DNA of 64,000 nucleotides. It comes from Actomonas aquatica. Its GTDB lineage: Bacteria > Verrucomicrobiota > Verrucomicrobiia > Opitutales > Opitutaceae. The stretch's first letter is position 1. Every line of letters begins with the position of its first letter. Shown here in pieces: positions 47,428 to 55,885 of this stretch. The notes below the pieces were generated by a model. The model made no database searches. It had not been told where the DNA came from and worked only from the letters and a program-made list of their open reading frames with translations. Both the position numbers and the translations under genes were made by a program. The stretch lies in contig NZ_CP139781.1 in NCBI RefSeq assembly GCF_019679435.2, positions 4,311,753 to 4,375,752 on the forward strand, in the 5' to 3' direction.

Positions 47428-49287
47428 ATGCACCCCCTCTTGATCGCTTTCCTGGCGGGCGTCGGTTTCGTCGTCGCCTATCACACCTATGGCCGCTGGC
47501 TCGGTGGCAAAATTTTCAAACTCTCGGCCAATGCGGTGTGTCCGTCGCGCCGCCTGGCCGATGGCAACGACTACGTGGAGACGCCGAAGAGCGTGGTGTT
47601 TGGGCATCACTTTGCGTCGATCGCGGGCACGGGGCCGATCGTGGGGCCGGCGGTGGCGATCATCTGGGGATGGGTGCCGGCGCTGTTGTGGGTGATCTTT
47701 GGCTCGATCTTCATCGGGGCGGTGCACGACTTCGGCGCGCTGGTGGTGTCGTTGCGCAACAACGGACAGACGGTGGGCGACATCGCGGGGCGAGTGCTGA
47801 ATCGGCGAGTGCGGGTGTTGTTCCTGTGCATCCTCTTTCTCGCGCTGATGATCGTGCTGGCGATCTTCGGCCTGGTGATCGCATCGGTGTTTCGGATGTT
47901 CCCGAGCGCGATCGTGCCGTGCGTGATTCAGATTCCCATCGCGGTGGCGATCGGGGCGTGGCTCAACCGTCACGGCAAGAGCCTGTTGCTGCCGTCGTTG
48001 GTGGCGCTGGGGGTCATGTATGTGACGGTGATCTACGGTGACGTGGGTTTCCTGCACGCGCTGAACGCGGCGATGGCAGACTGGTCGCTGCTGCAGTGGG
48101 TCGTGCTCCTGCTGGGCTATTCCTACGTGGCGTCGGTGCTGCCGGTTTGGACGCTGTTGCAGCCGCGGGACTACATCAACTCGCTGCAACTCATCTCGGT
48201 GCTGGCGCTCTTGGTGTTGGGCGTGCTGGCGGCGACGTTTGTGGGCGGTGGCGCGGAAGCGGCGGCGGCCGGGGCGGGCTTCGAGATGGTGGCGCCGGCG
48301 TTTAACCTGAGTCCGGCGGGGGCGCCGGCGATGTTTCCGTTTTTGTTCATCACCATCGCGTGTGGGGCGATCAGCGGGTTTCACTGCTTGGTTTCGTCGG
48401 GCACGAGCAGCAAGCAACTCAAGCAGGAGCCCGATGCGCGGATGGTGGGTTATGGGGCGATGTTGACCGAAGGCTTTTTGGCCACGCTGGTCATCCTCGC
48501 GTGTGGCGCGGGCGTGGGGCTCGGGCTGACCGAGGCGGGGGGCGAAGTGTTCACGGGTGCGGCGGCGTGGTCGCATCATTATGCGCAGTGGAGCTCCGGG
48601 CTCGGTCCGGCGCTGGGCGCGTTTGTGGGTGGCTCGGCCAACTTCCTCGAAGCGCTCGGTATTCCGGCGGCGGTCGCGGTGGCGCTGATGGGCGTGTTTG
48701 TGGCGTCCTTTGCGGGGACGACCTTGGATACGGCCTGTCGCTTGCAGCGCTACATCGTGCAGGAGTTGGCGAATGCGGTGGTGCCGAAACCGGCGGAGGG
48801 CGCGGGCGGTGTTGATTGGCTGGGGGCGCTGCGCGGCAAACATGGCGCGACGATCTTTGCGGTGGTCACGGCGGTGGTGATGGCGGCGATTCCGCCGGCG
48901 GGGGCGGAGTGGACCTGGGCCAATGCCGGGCGGGGTGGTTTGATCCTGTGGCCGATCTTTGGCGCGACCAATCAGTTGTTGGGCGGCCTGTCGTTTCTGG
49001 TGATCGCATTCTATCTCTGGCGGCGATCGGTGCCGGTGTGGTTTTTGATTGTGCCGATGATCCTGATGCTGGTGTTGCCGGCTTGGGCGATGACGCTGAA
49101 TGCCTTCGTGGGCGAGGCGAGTTGGTGGGCGCAGGGCAACTGGCTGCTGGTGGGCGTGGCGGTGATCACCATGGGGCTCGAAGCGTGGATGGTGGTCGAG
49201 GCGGTGCAGCTCTTCCCGCGCGTGAAAGGCGTGGTCGAGGCTGGCGCGTTGGACGCAGCAGGGAACGCGGTCGATCCGGCGCGTTGA
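47428..49287 (+). CDS. cstA: Carbon starvation protein CstA (peptide/pyruvate transporter)
   Basis: A 619-residue polytopic transporter with about 16 hydrophobic helices. From the ATG at 47428: MHPLLIAFLAGVGFVVAYHTYGRWLGGKIFKL, then DGNDYVETPKSVVFGHHFASIAGTGPIVGPAVAIIWGWVPALLWVIFGSIFIGAVHDF, the CstA signature. FHCLVSSGTSSKQ and FAGTTLDTACRLQRYIVQELA are also conserved. Members import peptides or pyruvate during carbon limitation. The CarS/CstA C-terminus is shorter than in E. coli CstA (about 700 residues). Upstream open frame from 47023 overlaps the repeat unit and is excluded. Confidence 0.93.
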   Translation: MHPLLIAFLAGVGFVVAYHTYGRWLGGKIFKLSANAVCPSRRLADGNDYVETPKSVVFGHHFASIAGTGPIVGPAVAIIWGWVPALLWVIFGSIFIGAVHDFGALVVSLRNNGQTVGDIAGRVLNRRVRVLFLCILFLALMIVLAIFGLVIASVFRMFPSAIVPCVIQIPIAVAIGAWLNRHGKSLLLPSLVALGVMYVTVIYGDVGFLHALNAAMADWSLLQWVVLLLGYSYVASVLPVWTLLQPRDYINSLQLISVLALLVLGVLAATFVGGGAEAAAAGAGFEMVAPAFNLSPAGAPAMFPFLFITIACGAISGFHCLVSSGTSSKQLKQEPDARMVGYGAMLTEGFLATLVILACGAGVGLGLTEAGGEVFTGAAAWSHHYAQWSSGLGPALGAFVGGSANFLEALGIPAAVAVALMGVFVASFAGTTLDTACRLQRYIVQELANAVVPKPAEGAGGVDWLGALRGKHGATIFAVVTAVVMAAIPPAGAEWTWANAGRGGLILWPIFGATNQLLGGLSFLVIAFYLWRRSVPVWFLIVPMILMLVLPAWAMTLNAFVGEASWWAQGNWLLVGVAVITMGLEAWMVVEAVQLFPRVKGVVEAGALDAAGNAVDPAR

Positions 49288-49311
49288 GGCCTCCGGCCGG
49301 CCTGAGTCGAA

Positions 49312-49785
49312 TCAGTTGAGCGACGCGACGAGCGTCGCACCGACGAGGGTGCGGGAGCGGTCCTGCCAGCGGTCGAGTTTGGCGACCTGTTCGTCGGTGA
49401 GCTGGGCGCGCAGGCGACGCTCAAGCAGGTTCTGGGCGTGGCGTAGTTGCACTTCGGCGAGGGCGGCCTCGCGATCGCGGCGCAGCGCAGCGCGATCGTC
49501 GTCGCGGGAGAACTGAGCGGCCATGCGGGCGGACAAAGCTTGATCGGAGAGTTCGTCGAGCTCGGGAGCGCTGGCCTCGATCATAGCGCGGCAGGCCAGT
49601 TCCTGAGCCTCGCTGAGGTCGAGCGACCACTGCAGGGCGTGCAGCGGCGGCGGAAGTTTTTCATGCTGCAGCGCGAGCAGCGGGGCTTCGCTGAGCGCCA
49701 CCACCGACTCGCGGGCGGAGTGCACCCAGAACGGCAGGGCGGCAGCGGCGATGAGGGTGATGAATTTGAGACGCAGGCGGGACAT
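49312..49785 (-). CDS. Spy/CpxP-like periplasmic protein
   Basis: A 157-residue exported protein (signal MSRLRLKFITLIAAAALPFWVHSA). It is mostly helical with the LTDEQVAKLDRWQDR phrase near the C-terminus, the LTxxQ-type motif of Spy/CpxP/heavy-metal sensor proteins, and a matching LDLSEAQELACRAM half in the middle. This suggests an antiparallel helical cradle as in Spy. It may be a periplasmic chaperone or stress sensor. The family link is moderate. The start codon is at 49785; twin operator-like palindromes lie about 85-120 bases upstream. Confidence 0.65.
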   Translation of the reverse strand: MSRLRLKFITLIAAAALPFWVHSARESVVALSEAPLLALQHEKLPPPLHALQWSLDLSEAQELACRAMIEASAPELDELSDQALSARMAAQFSRDDDRAALRRDREAALAEVQLRHAQNLLERRLRAQLTDEQVAKLDRWQDRSRTLVGATLVASLN

Positions 49786-49867
49786 CAGAGTCGTGCAATC
49801 GACCCTCGTGCGAATTCCTTGAGCCCAACGGGACAGAATGAGGGATCCACCGGATGCGCTTCCCAGG

Positions 49868-49904
49868 ATTAGCCTCGGCTAATTGTGTCACCTAATAGGT
49901 GACA
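49868..49904. promoter_or_regulatory. Twin perfect palindromes in a divergent promoter region
   Basis: ATTAGCCTCGGCTAAT (49868-49883; 7 bp arms around TC) followed two bases later by TGTCACCT-AAT-AGGTGACA (49886-49904; 8 bp arms). They lie between the Spy-like gene (minus) and the large membrane gene (plus), ideally placed for operators of both. Confidence 0.5.
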
Positions 49905-49923
49905 AGGGCGCATATCCGTATGA

Positions 49924-50033
49924 TGGGTAGGGGGATGGGGAGTGGGTTTTGGGGGTGGGGGAGGGTGGGTTTGGGTGGGGGGAGAGGTGGTGGGGGATTG
50001 ACCTGGGGGGGGCGGTGCGGGATGCAAGGGGGG
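49924..50033 (+). other. G-quadruplex-forming tract
   Basis: More than ten runs of three to eight G separated by 1-6 bases (e.g. GGGGGATGGGGAGTGGG, TTTTGGGGGTGGGGGAGGG). It lies immediately upstream of the large membrane protein gene on its coding strand, so the mRNA leader would be G-quadruplex prone. Confidence 0.6.
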
Positions 50034-51958
50034 TGCGTTTTGCGATTCGATTTATTCGGCGTAGTCGGCGGTCCCAGCGGCAGGTGTCGGTGAATATTGC
50101 GGATGAGTTGGCCAAGCAGGGGCGGTGGATTGCGTGGCTGAGTCAGGAGACCGGGCAGGGGGTGCGGCGGCGGTTGTATATCGATGCGCGGAAGTGGTTG
50201 GTCCTGTTCGGGGTGTTGGCGGTGCTGGGCTACGTGGCGGCCGGGGTGGGGCTGCAGTGGTGGCTGGATCGGCGGCCGCACAACCAGGTGGAGGTGACGG
50301 ATCTGCTGTTGCCGTGGCGGTGGAGCGGAGTGCCGGAGAAGCGGGCGGAGGGGTATGCGCTGCGCGGTCAGGACGAGTTGGCGGTGGGCAACGTGCAGGC
50401 GGGGTTGTTTTTGTTGCGGCGGGCGCTGGCGGGGAAGCCGGACTTCGATGCGGCGCGGGTGACGCTGGCGAAGGTGTATTCGGAAGGTGGTTACTATGAG
50501 GGGGTGCGGCGCACGGTGGAGCCGCAGTTGGCATTCGGGGCTTCGCGGGAGTTGCTGGAGCTGTGGTGGCGGGCGGCAATGGCGGCGGACGATCCGGCGG
50601 CGGTGTTGACGGGCGTGGAAGATCAGCTGGCGCGCGCCGACCTGGATGCGGAACGGCGTTGGTGGTTGCAGCGTTGGCAGGTGCGGGCGCTGGCGGCGAC
50701 GGAGGCGTGGCCGGAGGTATGGGCGGTGATGGATCAGGCGGAGATGCGGGATGATCGGGAGTTGGCGCCGTTGGCGTTGAGGGCGTTGGTGGAGATGGGG
50801 CGCGTGGAGGAGGCGCAGGGCTGGGCGGAGCGGTTTCCGACGTCGGATTTGGAGGCGGCGCCGTTGCCGCGGGTCTTGGCGGCGCGGGCGGCGATCGCGG
50901 CGGAGGATGCGGTGAAACTGCGGGAGGTCCTGGCGGCGTTGCTGGCCGAGCGAGCGACCGCGCCGGCGGCGTGGGTGACGGCATTGCGCTTGGCGACCGA
51001 GGGCGAGCAACGCGATTTGGCGGTGCAATACGGGCGTGGTTTTCTGGCGCGGTGGGGCGGCAAGCAGTCGTCGGTGCGGTTTCTGTTGAGGGAGGTGGTG
51101 GCGACGGAGGACGTGGTGTTGGCGAGGGCGTTGTTTGACGAGGCAGAGCTGTATCAGTCCTTGGGCGGCGAGGATCTGTTGGGTCTCGCGTTGGTGCAGG
51201 TGAAGGCGGCGGCGTGGACGGAGGTCGCGGCGACTTTGGCGAAGGTGGAACGTTGGCACGAAAGCTCCGGCGCGGCCTGGCCGGACTGGGTGCGGTGGCT
51301 GGCGCGGGTGGGGGACACCGCGATGGAGCCGACCCGGCGGAGTGAGTTGGAGGCGGTGGTGGCGGCCGGGCGTCTGCATCTGAATTTGTTTGAGGTGATG
51401 CTTACCGGATTCGAGCGCAGTGGTGATTGGGAGACGGTGGCGATGATCACCGCAGTGGGACAGCGGCAGCATCCGCACAGCCGGACGCTGCGGCAGTGGG
51501 CGGAGCGGGTGGCGGCGTGGCGCGAGAGCGAGCGTATTCAGAATCCGGATGCAGAGGTGGCCGTGGGGTCCGCGCCGGCGAGGACGCTGCCGAAGAATGC
51601 CGCGGCGCTGGACGCCGAGGTGGCGGCGCTGGCGGACGCGGAGCGTTACGAGGAGTTGGGACGGTTGGCGCGCCACGTGCGGCGAGCGGCGCCCGACTGG
51701 GTCGGTGAGGCGAAAGGCACTTTGGCGGCGGCGGAGATTTGGGCCGCCGCAGGGGTGGACGACTGGCTGCTGGTGCGGCGGTTGTTGGCACCGCAACTGC
51801 AGGAGGAGGCGAAGACGTGGTTACCGTGGACCTGGGGTCGCGTGGAGCGACTGACGCAGGAAGGCCGTTGGGCGGCCGCCCGGCAGTTGGTGGACCTGTT
51901 GATGGTCGTGGATCCGGAAGCGGCGGCGGCGTGGACTGCCGAACATCCGGAGGGTTGA
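50033..51958 (+). CDS. Large membrane-anchored TPR-like repeat protein
   Basis: About 641 residues from the GTG at 50033 (VRFAIRFIRRSRRSQRQ); GTG at 50084 (VSVNIADELAKQGRWIAWLSQ) is an alternative. The frame is open from 49949 but that section is the G-rich tract. One TM near residues 60-80 (WLVLFGVLAVLGYVAAGVGLQWWL). The rest is Ala/Leu/Glu-rich with TPR-like helical hairpins (GYALRGQDELAVGNVQAGLFLLRRALAGKPDFDAARVTLAKVY). It resembles Verrucomicrobia 'tetratricopeptide repeat' proteins associated with membrane complexes. Function unknown. Start uncertain. Confidence 0.7.
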   Translation: MRFAIRFIRRSRRSQRQVSVNIADELAKQGRWIAWLSQETGQGVRRRLYIDARKWLVLFGVLAVLGYVAAGVGLQWWLDRRPHNQVEVTDLLLPWRWSGVPEKRAEGYALRGQDELAVGNVQAGLFLLRRALAGKPDFDAARVTLAKVYSEGGYYEGVRRTVEPQLAFGASRELLELWWRAAMAADDPAAVLTGVEDQLARADLDAERRWWLQRWQVRALAATEAWPEVWAVMDQAEMRDDRELAPLALRALVEMGRVEEAQGWAERFPTSDLEAAPLPRVLAARAAIAAEDAVKLREVLAALLAERATAPAAWVTALRLATEGEQRDLAVQYGRGFLARWGGKQSSVRFLLREVVATEDVVLARALFDEAELYQSLGGEDLLGLALVQVKAAAWTEVAATLAKVERWHESSGAAWPDWVRWLARVGDTAMEPTRRSELEAVVAAGRLHLNLFEVMLTGFERSGDWETVAMITAVGQRQHPHSRTLRQWAERVAAWRESERIQNPDAEVAVGSAPARTLPKNAAALDAEVAALADAERYEELGRLARHVRRAAPDWVGEAKGTLAAAEIWAAAGVDDWLLVRRLLAPQLQEEAKTWLPWTWGRVERLTQEGRWAAARQLVDLLMVVDPEAAAAWTAEHPEG

Positions 51959-51961
51959 TGG

Positions 51962-52432
51962 TCAGTGCACGGTGGTTTCGCGCTGGAGCAGTTCCAGGGT
52001 GCGGGGGTCGGGTTCGCTGTCGAAGTAGCGGGTGAGGAGTTGGTGGAACGGGGAGTCGGGCGGGCTGACCTGGGCGAAAAGCGTGGCGCTGGAGTGGAGC
52101 TTGAGGTCGTCGGGTTCGCCCATGATTTCCCGGGCGGATTTGTTTTCGTGGGTGAGCAAGGCGGCGGCACAGGCGTGCAGGCGGGCGCCGAGGGTCTTGT
52201 GGGCGAGGTAGGCGGCGGCTTCGTCGCGGGATTGGATGGCAAAACGTTCGGCCATGGGGCTGGTGCCGAGACCGGCGAGCTGGGGGAAGATGAACCACAT
52301 CCAGTGGCTGGTTTTCTTGCCGGCGCGCAGTTCGCGCAGAGCGATTTTGTAGGGGCCTTCCTGGGCGTAGAGGAAGCGTTGCAGGTCGAAGGGATCCGCG
52401 GCGGAGGAGGGTTGGTTGTCGTCGGAGGCCAT
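51962..52432 (-). CDS. DUF1810 family protein
   Basis: A 156-residue cytoplasmic protein matching the DUF1810 pattern: DPFDLQRFLYAQEGPYKIALRELRAGKKTSHWMWFIFPQLAGLGTSPMAERFAIQSRDEAAAYLAHKTLGARLHACAAALL (all conserved blocks in order), ending ATLFAQV..PFHQLLTRYFDSEPDPRTLELL. The family is widespread in bacteria without known function. Start ATG at 52432. It is convergent with the large TPR-like gene with three bases between the genes. Confidence 0.9.
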   Translation of the reverse strand: MASDDNQPSSAADPFDLQRFLYAQEGPYKIALRELRAGKKTSHWMWFIFPQLAGLGTSPMAERFAIQSRDEAAAYLAHKTLGARLHACAAALLTHENKSAREIMGEPDDLKLHSSATLFAQVSPPDSPFHQLLTRYFDSEPDPRTLELLQRETTVH

Positions 52433-52574
52433 GGGAGAAGGTAATCGTTTTTGAGAGAAACCAAAACCTCGGGGGCAATTGGCAGGGAATGCGGCGCAAA
52501 ACCGAGCCGAGGTCCGGTAGCTTGGCGAAGCCGAACTGGCTCAGCGCACAACCCTTACCCCCCCTTACCCCGCC

Positions 52575-53657
52575 ATGAACCGAGGACTGTTTCTGAAACT
52601 CGCCCGAGAAGGACACTGCATGCCGATTGGCACCCATCTGGTGCTGCATGAACGTCCGGATGCGGAGGACGTGATGTTGGATGGAACGGCGCTTGGCGAA
52701 GTGGTGGTGGAGTCGGCCCGGCGTTTTGGCACGCCGTTGGCGGTTCCGCTGATGGACCTCACTTTGGAAAAGGAGGCGATGTTGCGGGCCATGGGCGTCG
52801 AGGCGGAGGAGTTGGCCAAGTTTCATTTCGAGTCGTTGCCCGAACGGGAAATGGGGCGGGTGGAGCTCACGCCGCGGATGCGGGCGACCTGTGATGCGAT
52901 CGCGCATGTGACGCAGTTGCCGGAGTTGCTGCCGATGGGAATGGCGATCGGGCCGTATTCGTTGCTGACGAAGCTGGTGCGGGATCCGATTACGCCGGTG
53001 TATATGACGGGCATGGGCATGACGGCAGAACAGGAGCCGGACATAGCCCTGATGGAGACGCTGCTGGAGCTCGGGGAGCGAGTGATCCTGCGCTACGTGA
53101 ATGCGCAGATCGATGCAGGGGCCAAGGCGATCGTGATCTGTGAGCCGGCGGCCAACCTGGTGTATTTCTCGCCGCTGCAGATGGAGGACAATCCGGGTCC
53201 GTTTGAGCATTTTGTGATGGAGCCGATGCAGCGGCTGGCGGCGGTGTTGGAGGCGCGGGACGTGGATCTGGTGTTCCATGATTGCGGCGAATTGACCGAT
53301 GACATGGTCGAGCGGTTTGGTCAGCTCGGTGCGGCGATGCTGAGTTTTGGCAGCTCGCGTGACATGGTGGAGGATGCCGATCTGGTGCCGGACGACGTGG
53401 TGCTCTATGGCAATCTGCCGTCGAAGAATTTTTATGCGACGGAGCTGACGACGGATGAAGTCGAAGCCCGCGGGCGTGAGTTGGTGGAGCGGATGGCGAA
53501 GACGAAGCATCCGTTCATTCTGGGCACGGAGTGCGACGTGTTGAGCGTGCCGGGCAAGGAAGGTGAGATCACCAGCAAGGTCACCGCGCTGATGCGCTGC
53601 GGCTGTAAGGTCGCAGTGGATACGGCACCGAACGGGCCGCGGTGTGAAGGGGTGTGA
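52575..53657 (+). CDS. Uroporphyrinogen decarboxylase (URO-D) family protein
   Basis: A 360-residue TIM-barrel protein of the URO-D/MtaA/CmuA superfamily. N-terminus MNRGLFLKLAREGHCMPIGTHLVLHERPDAEDVML. Middle: GPYSLLTKLVRDPITPVYMTG, AGAKAIVICEPAANLVYFSP and the C-terminal metal-binding candidates FHDCGELTDDM and GTECDVLSV. The set of His/Cys/Asp residues resembles zinc-dependent methyltransferase subfamilies more than heme-pathway HemE, which has an N-terminal RPPVW-type motif absent here. Possible role: transfer of methyl groups from methylated compounds. Start ATG at 52575. Confidence 0.85.
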   Translation: MNRGLFLKLAREGHCMPIGTHLVLHERPDAEDVMLDGTALGEVVVESARRFGTPLAVPLMDLTLEKEAMLRAMGVEAEELAKFHFESLPEREMGRVELTPRMRATCDAIAHVTQLPELLPMGMAIGPYSLLTKLVRDPITPVYMTGMGMTAEQEPDIALMETLLELGERVILRYVNAQIDAGAKAIVICEPAANLVYFSPLQMEDNPGPFEHFVMEPMQRLAAVLEARDVDLVFHDCGELTDDMVERFGQLGAAMLSFGSSRDMVEDADLVPDDVVLYGNLPSKNFYATELTTDEVEARGRELVERMAKTKHPFILGTECDVLSVPGKEGEITSKVTALMRCGCKVAVDTAPNGPRCEGV

Positions 53658-53675
53658 GCGGTGGGAGCAGGGGCG

Positions 53676-53700
53676 TGTCGGGCGTAAAGCCCGACCCACA
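53676..53700 (-). repeat. REP-like element (GTGG + hairpin) between convergent genes
   Basis: Same 25 bases as 459-483: on the minus strand GTGG, stem GTCGGGC, loop TTTAC, stem GCCCGAC. It sits in the 51 bp gap between convergent genes and could also act as a bidirectional transcript end. Confidence 0.7.
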
Positions 53701-53708
53701 TACGCTAG

Positions 53709-54443
53709 TCAGCGGCGGCCGTCATACCAGAGGTGGCAGTGGTCGCGGTTGCGCATGACCTTGAATGGTTGGGTGAAGGTGCGCAGGGCGAAGGTGAGGT
53801 TCTCGCGCAGGCTGTAGAGTTCCACCTTACGCGGTGAGGTGAGCAGGGGGTGGCGGGTGAGGATGCGGATGTGTTGGGCGGGGTAGCGGTCGCGGCCGAG
53901 GTGTTGGAGGCGGCGGGAGAGCTCGAGTTCTTCGCCGACGTAGAGGTCGGTGGGAAAGCCGCCGACTTCGCGAAAGGCCTGGGTTTCCACGGCGACGAAG
54001 GAGCCAGCCATGTGGCGCAGGAGTCGGCTCCAGGTTTGCCAGGCGGCGGCGCCGAGCCGGAGCAGCGGGTGGCTGGTGGGGAAGCGCAGGGTGGAGCCGC
54101 AGGCGATGACGGTGTCGGTCGCGATGGCGGCGGCGAGATCGGTCAGGAGCGCGGCCGAGGGGCGGGAATCGGCGTCGATGAAGAGGAGCCAACGACCGCG
54201 GGCGACGGACGTGCCGGTGTTGCGGGCGCGGGCGATTTGGTTGATGGGCTCGAAGACGACGTGGGCGCCGTGGTCGGCCGCGATGGCGGCAGTGCGATCG
54301 GTGGAGTTGTTGTCGCAGACGATGAGTTCGTGGTCCCAGCCGAGTGGGGTCCACGCGGTGGTGGCCGCGGTCTGGATGGCGGCGAGGTTGGGGCCGAGAA
54401 GTTTTTCTTCGTTGAAGGCGGGGACGACGATGGAGACGAGCAT
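53709..54443 (-). CDS. Glycosyltransferase family 2
   Basis: A 244-residue GT-A fold transferase. N-terminus MLVSIVVPAFNEEKLLGPNLAAI; DHELIVCDNNSTDRTAAIAADHG; ARARNTGTSVARGRWLLFIDADSRPSAALL (D-x-D-like FIDADSRP); and the FVAVETQAFREVGGFPTDLYVGEELELSRRL acceptor region, then CHLWYDGRR. It resembles dolichyl/undecaprenyl or rhamnosyl transferases but the substrate cannot be stated. The start ATG at 54443 is preceded by a small unassigned ORF (54462-54668) on the same strand. Confidence 0.88.
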   Translation of the reverse strand: MLVSIVVPAFNEEKLLGPNLAAIQTAATTAWTPLGWDHELIVCDNNSTDRTAAIAADHGAHVVFEPINQIARARNTGTSVARGRWLLFIDADSRPSAALLTDLAAAIATDTVIACGSTLRFPTSHPLLRLGAAAWQTWSRLLRHMAGSFVAVETQAFREVGGFPTDLYVGEELELSRRLQHLGRDRYPAQHIRILTRHPLLTSPRKVELYSLRENLTFALRTFTQPFKVMRNRDHCHLWYDGRR

Positions 54444-54461
54444 GGAGGGCGACGGGCCCTT

Positions 54462-54668
54462 TCAGGAAGCGTCGGCGCGGGTGGTTTTCAAGCGGGTCGG
54501 GCGTTCCGGGTGGCGCGCAGCGGGTGCGAAGGAGGCGAAGAAATGGGCGAGGCCGGTGTAGTGCAGGCGCAGGTCGAGGGCGGTGTCGGTTCCGGCGGTT
54601 TCGGCGTCGGCGGCAGTGGTGTCGTCGAGCTGAGGCAGGTGGGTGGATTGGAAGAGGGTGGTTTCCAT
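54462..54668 (-). CDS. Possible small protein upstream of GT2 gene
   Basis: A 68-residue open frame from the ATG at 54668: METTLFQSTHLPQLDDTTAA and so on, with FASFAPAARHPERPTRLKTTRADAS at the end. The stop lies 18 bases before the GT2 start. No family recognised; the composition is Thr/Ala-rich. It may be a real small gene in the same operon or chance. Confidence 0.35.
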   Translation of the reverse strand: METTLFQSTHLPQLDDTTAADAETAGTDTALDLRLHYTGLAHFFASFAPAARHPERPTRLKTTRADAS

Positions 54669-54886
54669 GACGGAGGAGAGTGTAGCCGAAAGTCGTCGCC
54701 GTTGGATGGGCCGGAGGTCATGGCCGATGGTCATGGTGGCCGACGGAGGAGAACGGTTGGTTAGGTGGAGACACACGGTGAGCTGGATGATGGTTACACT
54801 TTTTTGGGGAAAAGTTAGGCAAAGGACGGTTGGAGAGTGGCGACTTGAGCTGGAGTTGGAGGAGATTTGGCCGATCTTAGCCGTTC

Positions 54887-55885
54887 ATGGGGTCCACTTT
54901 GATTCACTGCTTGCGACGTTGTCGGGTGATCCGGCGGTGGGGAGCGTGGGTGGGTGGTGCGGTTGTGCTGGCGATCGCGGGGCAGAGCGAAGGACGGGCG
55001 CAGGAGGACTTGGCGGGGGAGACCGCTCCGCTGCGTTTTGCGTTTTCGCGGGAGATGTTCTGGGGCGTGAACGTGAACGATGCGCAGGCGGCGATTCGGG
55101 TCTGGGCGAATTCCTTTCTGGAGAATCAGCAGTTCCAGCTCTCCACCGACATCTCGATTCTGGACGGAGTGCCGAAGGTGCTGGAGGCGCTGCGGGCGCG
55201 CGAAATCGATGCGATCTCGGTCACGACAAGGGAGTTTTGGGAGCTGCGCCCGCAGATCGAGATCGGACAAATCCTGCTGGGCACGACGGAGGGAATCGAC
55301 CGGCAGACGTTTGCGGTCTGGGTGCGGCGTGACCGGGGAATTGAAAACTTGGCGGACCTGCGGGGAGGGCATCTGAAGGTATGGCGTTCTTCGCGCACGG
55401 GTCTGGCAGAGCCGTGGCTGGAGGTGGAGCTGGAGACGGCAGGGCTGGGCGGGGGGGCGGGTTTTTGGGGGCACCGCAGTGAAACGGCCAAACTCTCGCA
55501 GGCGGTTTTGCCGGTGTTTTTTGGTCAGGCGGAGGCGTGTTTGGTGACGCGGCGCGGGATGGAATTGATGACCGAGTTGAATCCGCAATTGGGGCGCGAT
55601 CTGGTGGAGGTGGTGGTCTCAGAACCGATGGTGGCGTCGCTGATGTTCTTCCGGGCTTCGTTTGAGCGGGAAGATTTTCCGGCTATGGTCGAGGCGCTCA
55701 ACCGGGTGGCGGATACGCCGGAGGGAGCGCAATTGTTTATGCTATTTCAGCAGACGGGTTTGACTGAAGGGGAGGAGTCGGATCTGGCGACGGGTCTCGA
55801 TCTGTTGGATCGTTATGAGGCGTTGCGAACGAAGCGGGAAGCGGCTGCCGCGGCACCGATGATGACGGGGGAGGACAATTCGTAA
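54887..55885 (+). CDS. PhnD-like periplasmic binding protein (copy 1)
   Basis: A 332-residue exported protein of the phosphate/phosphonate (PhnD/TTSS-like SBP) fold. After a signal region (AWVGGAVVLAIAGQSEGRAQ) it has LRFAFSREMFWGVNVNDAQAAIRVWANSF, SILDGVPKVLEALRAREIDAISVTTREFW, DLRGGHLKVWRSSRTGLAEPWLEVEL, AVLPVFFGQAEACLVTRRGMELMTELNPQLG, typical PhnD lobes. There is no permease or ATPase beside it. A second, clearly paralogous copy follows at 55913. Both lie opposite the end of a hybrid sensor kinase, suggesting a signalling rather than transport role. Confidence 0.8.
   Translation: MGSTLIHCLRRCRVIRRWGAWVGGAVVLAIAGQSEGRAQEDLAGETAPLRFAFSREMFWGVNVNDAQAAIRVWANSFLENQQFQLSTDISILDGVPKVLEALRAREIDAISVTTREFWELRPQIEIGQILLGTTEGIDRQTFAVWVRRDRGIENLADLRGGHLKVWRSSRTGLAEPWLEVELETAGLGGGAGFWGHRSETAKLSQAVLPVFFGQAEACLVTRRGMELMTELNPQLGRDLVEVVVSEPMVASLMFFRASFEREDFPAMVEALNRVADTPEGAQLFMLFQQTGLTEGEESDLATGLDLLDRYEALRTKREAAAAAPMMTGEDNS

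Noticed and set aside
46366-48843. 825-codon minus-strand open frame across cstA
   Set aside because: Arg/His-rich translation; cstA is clear on the plus strand and the frame merely lacks stops because of GC bias.
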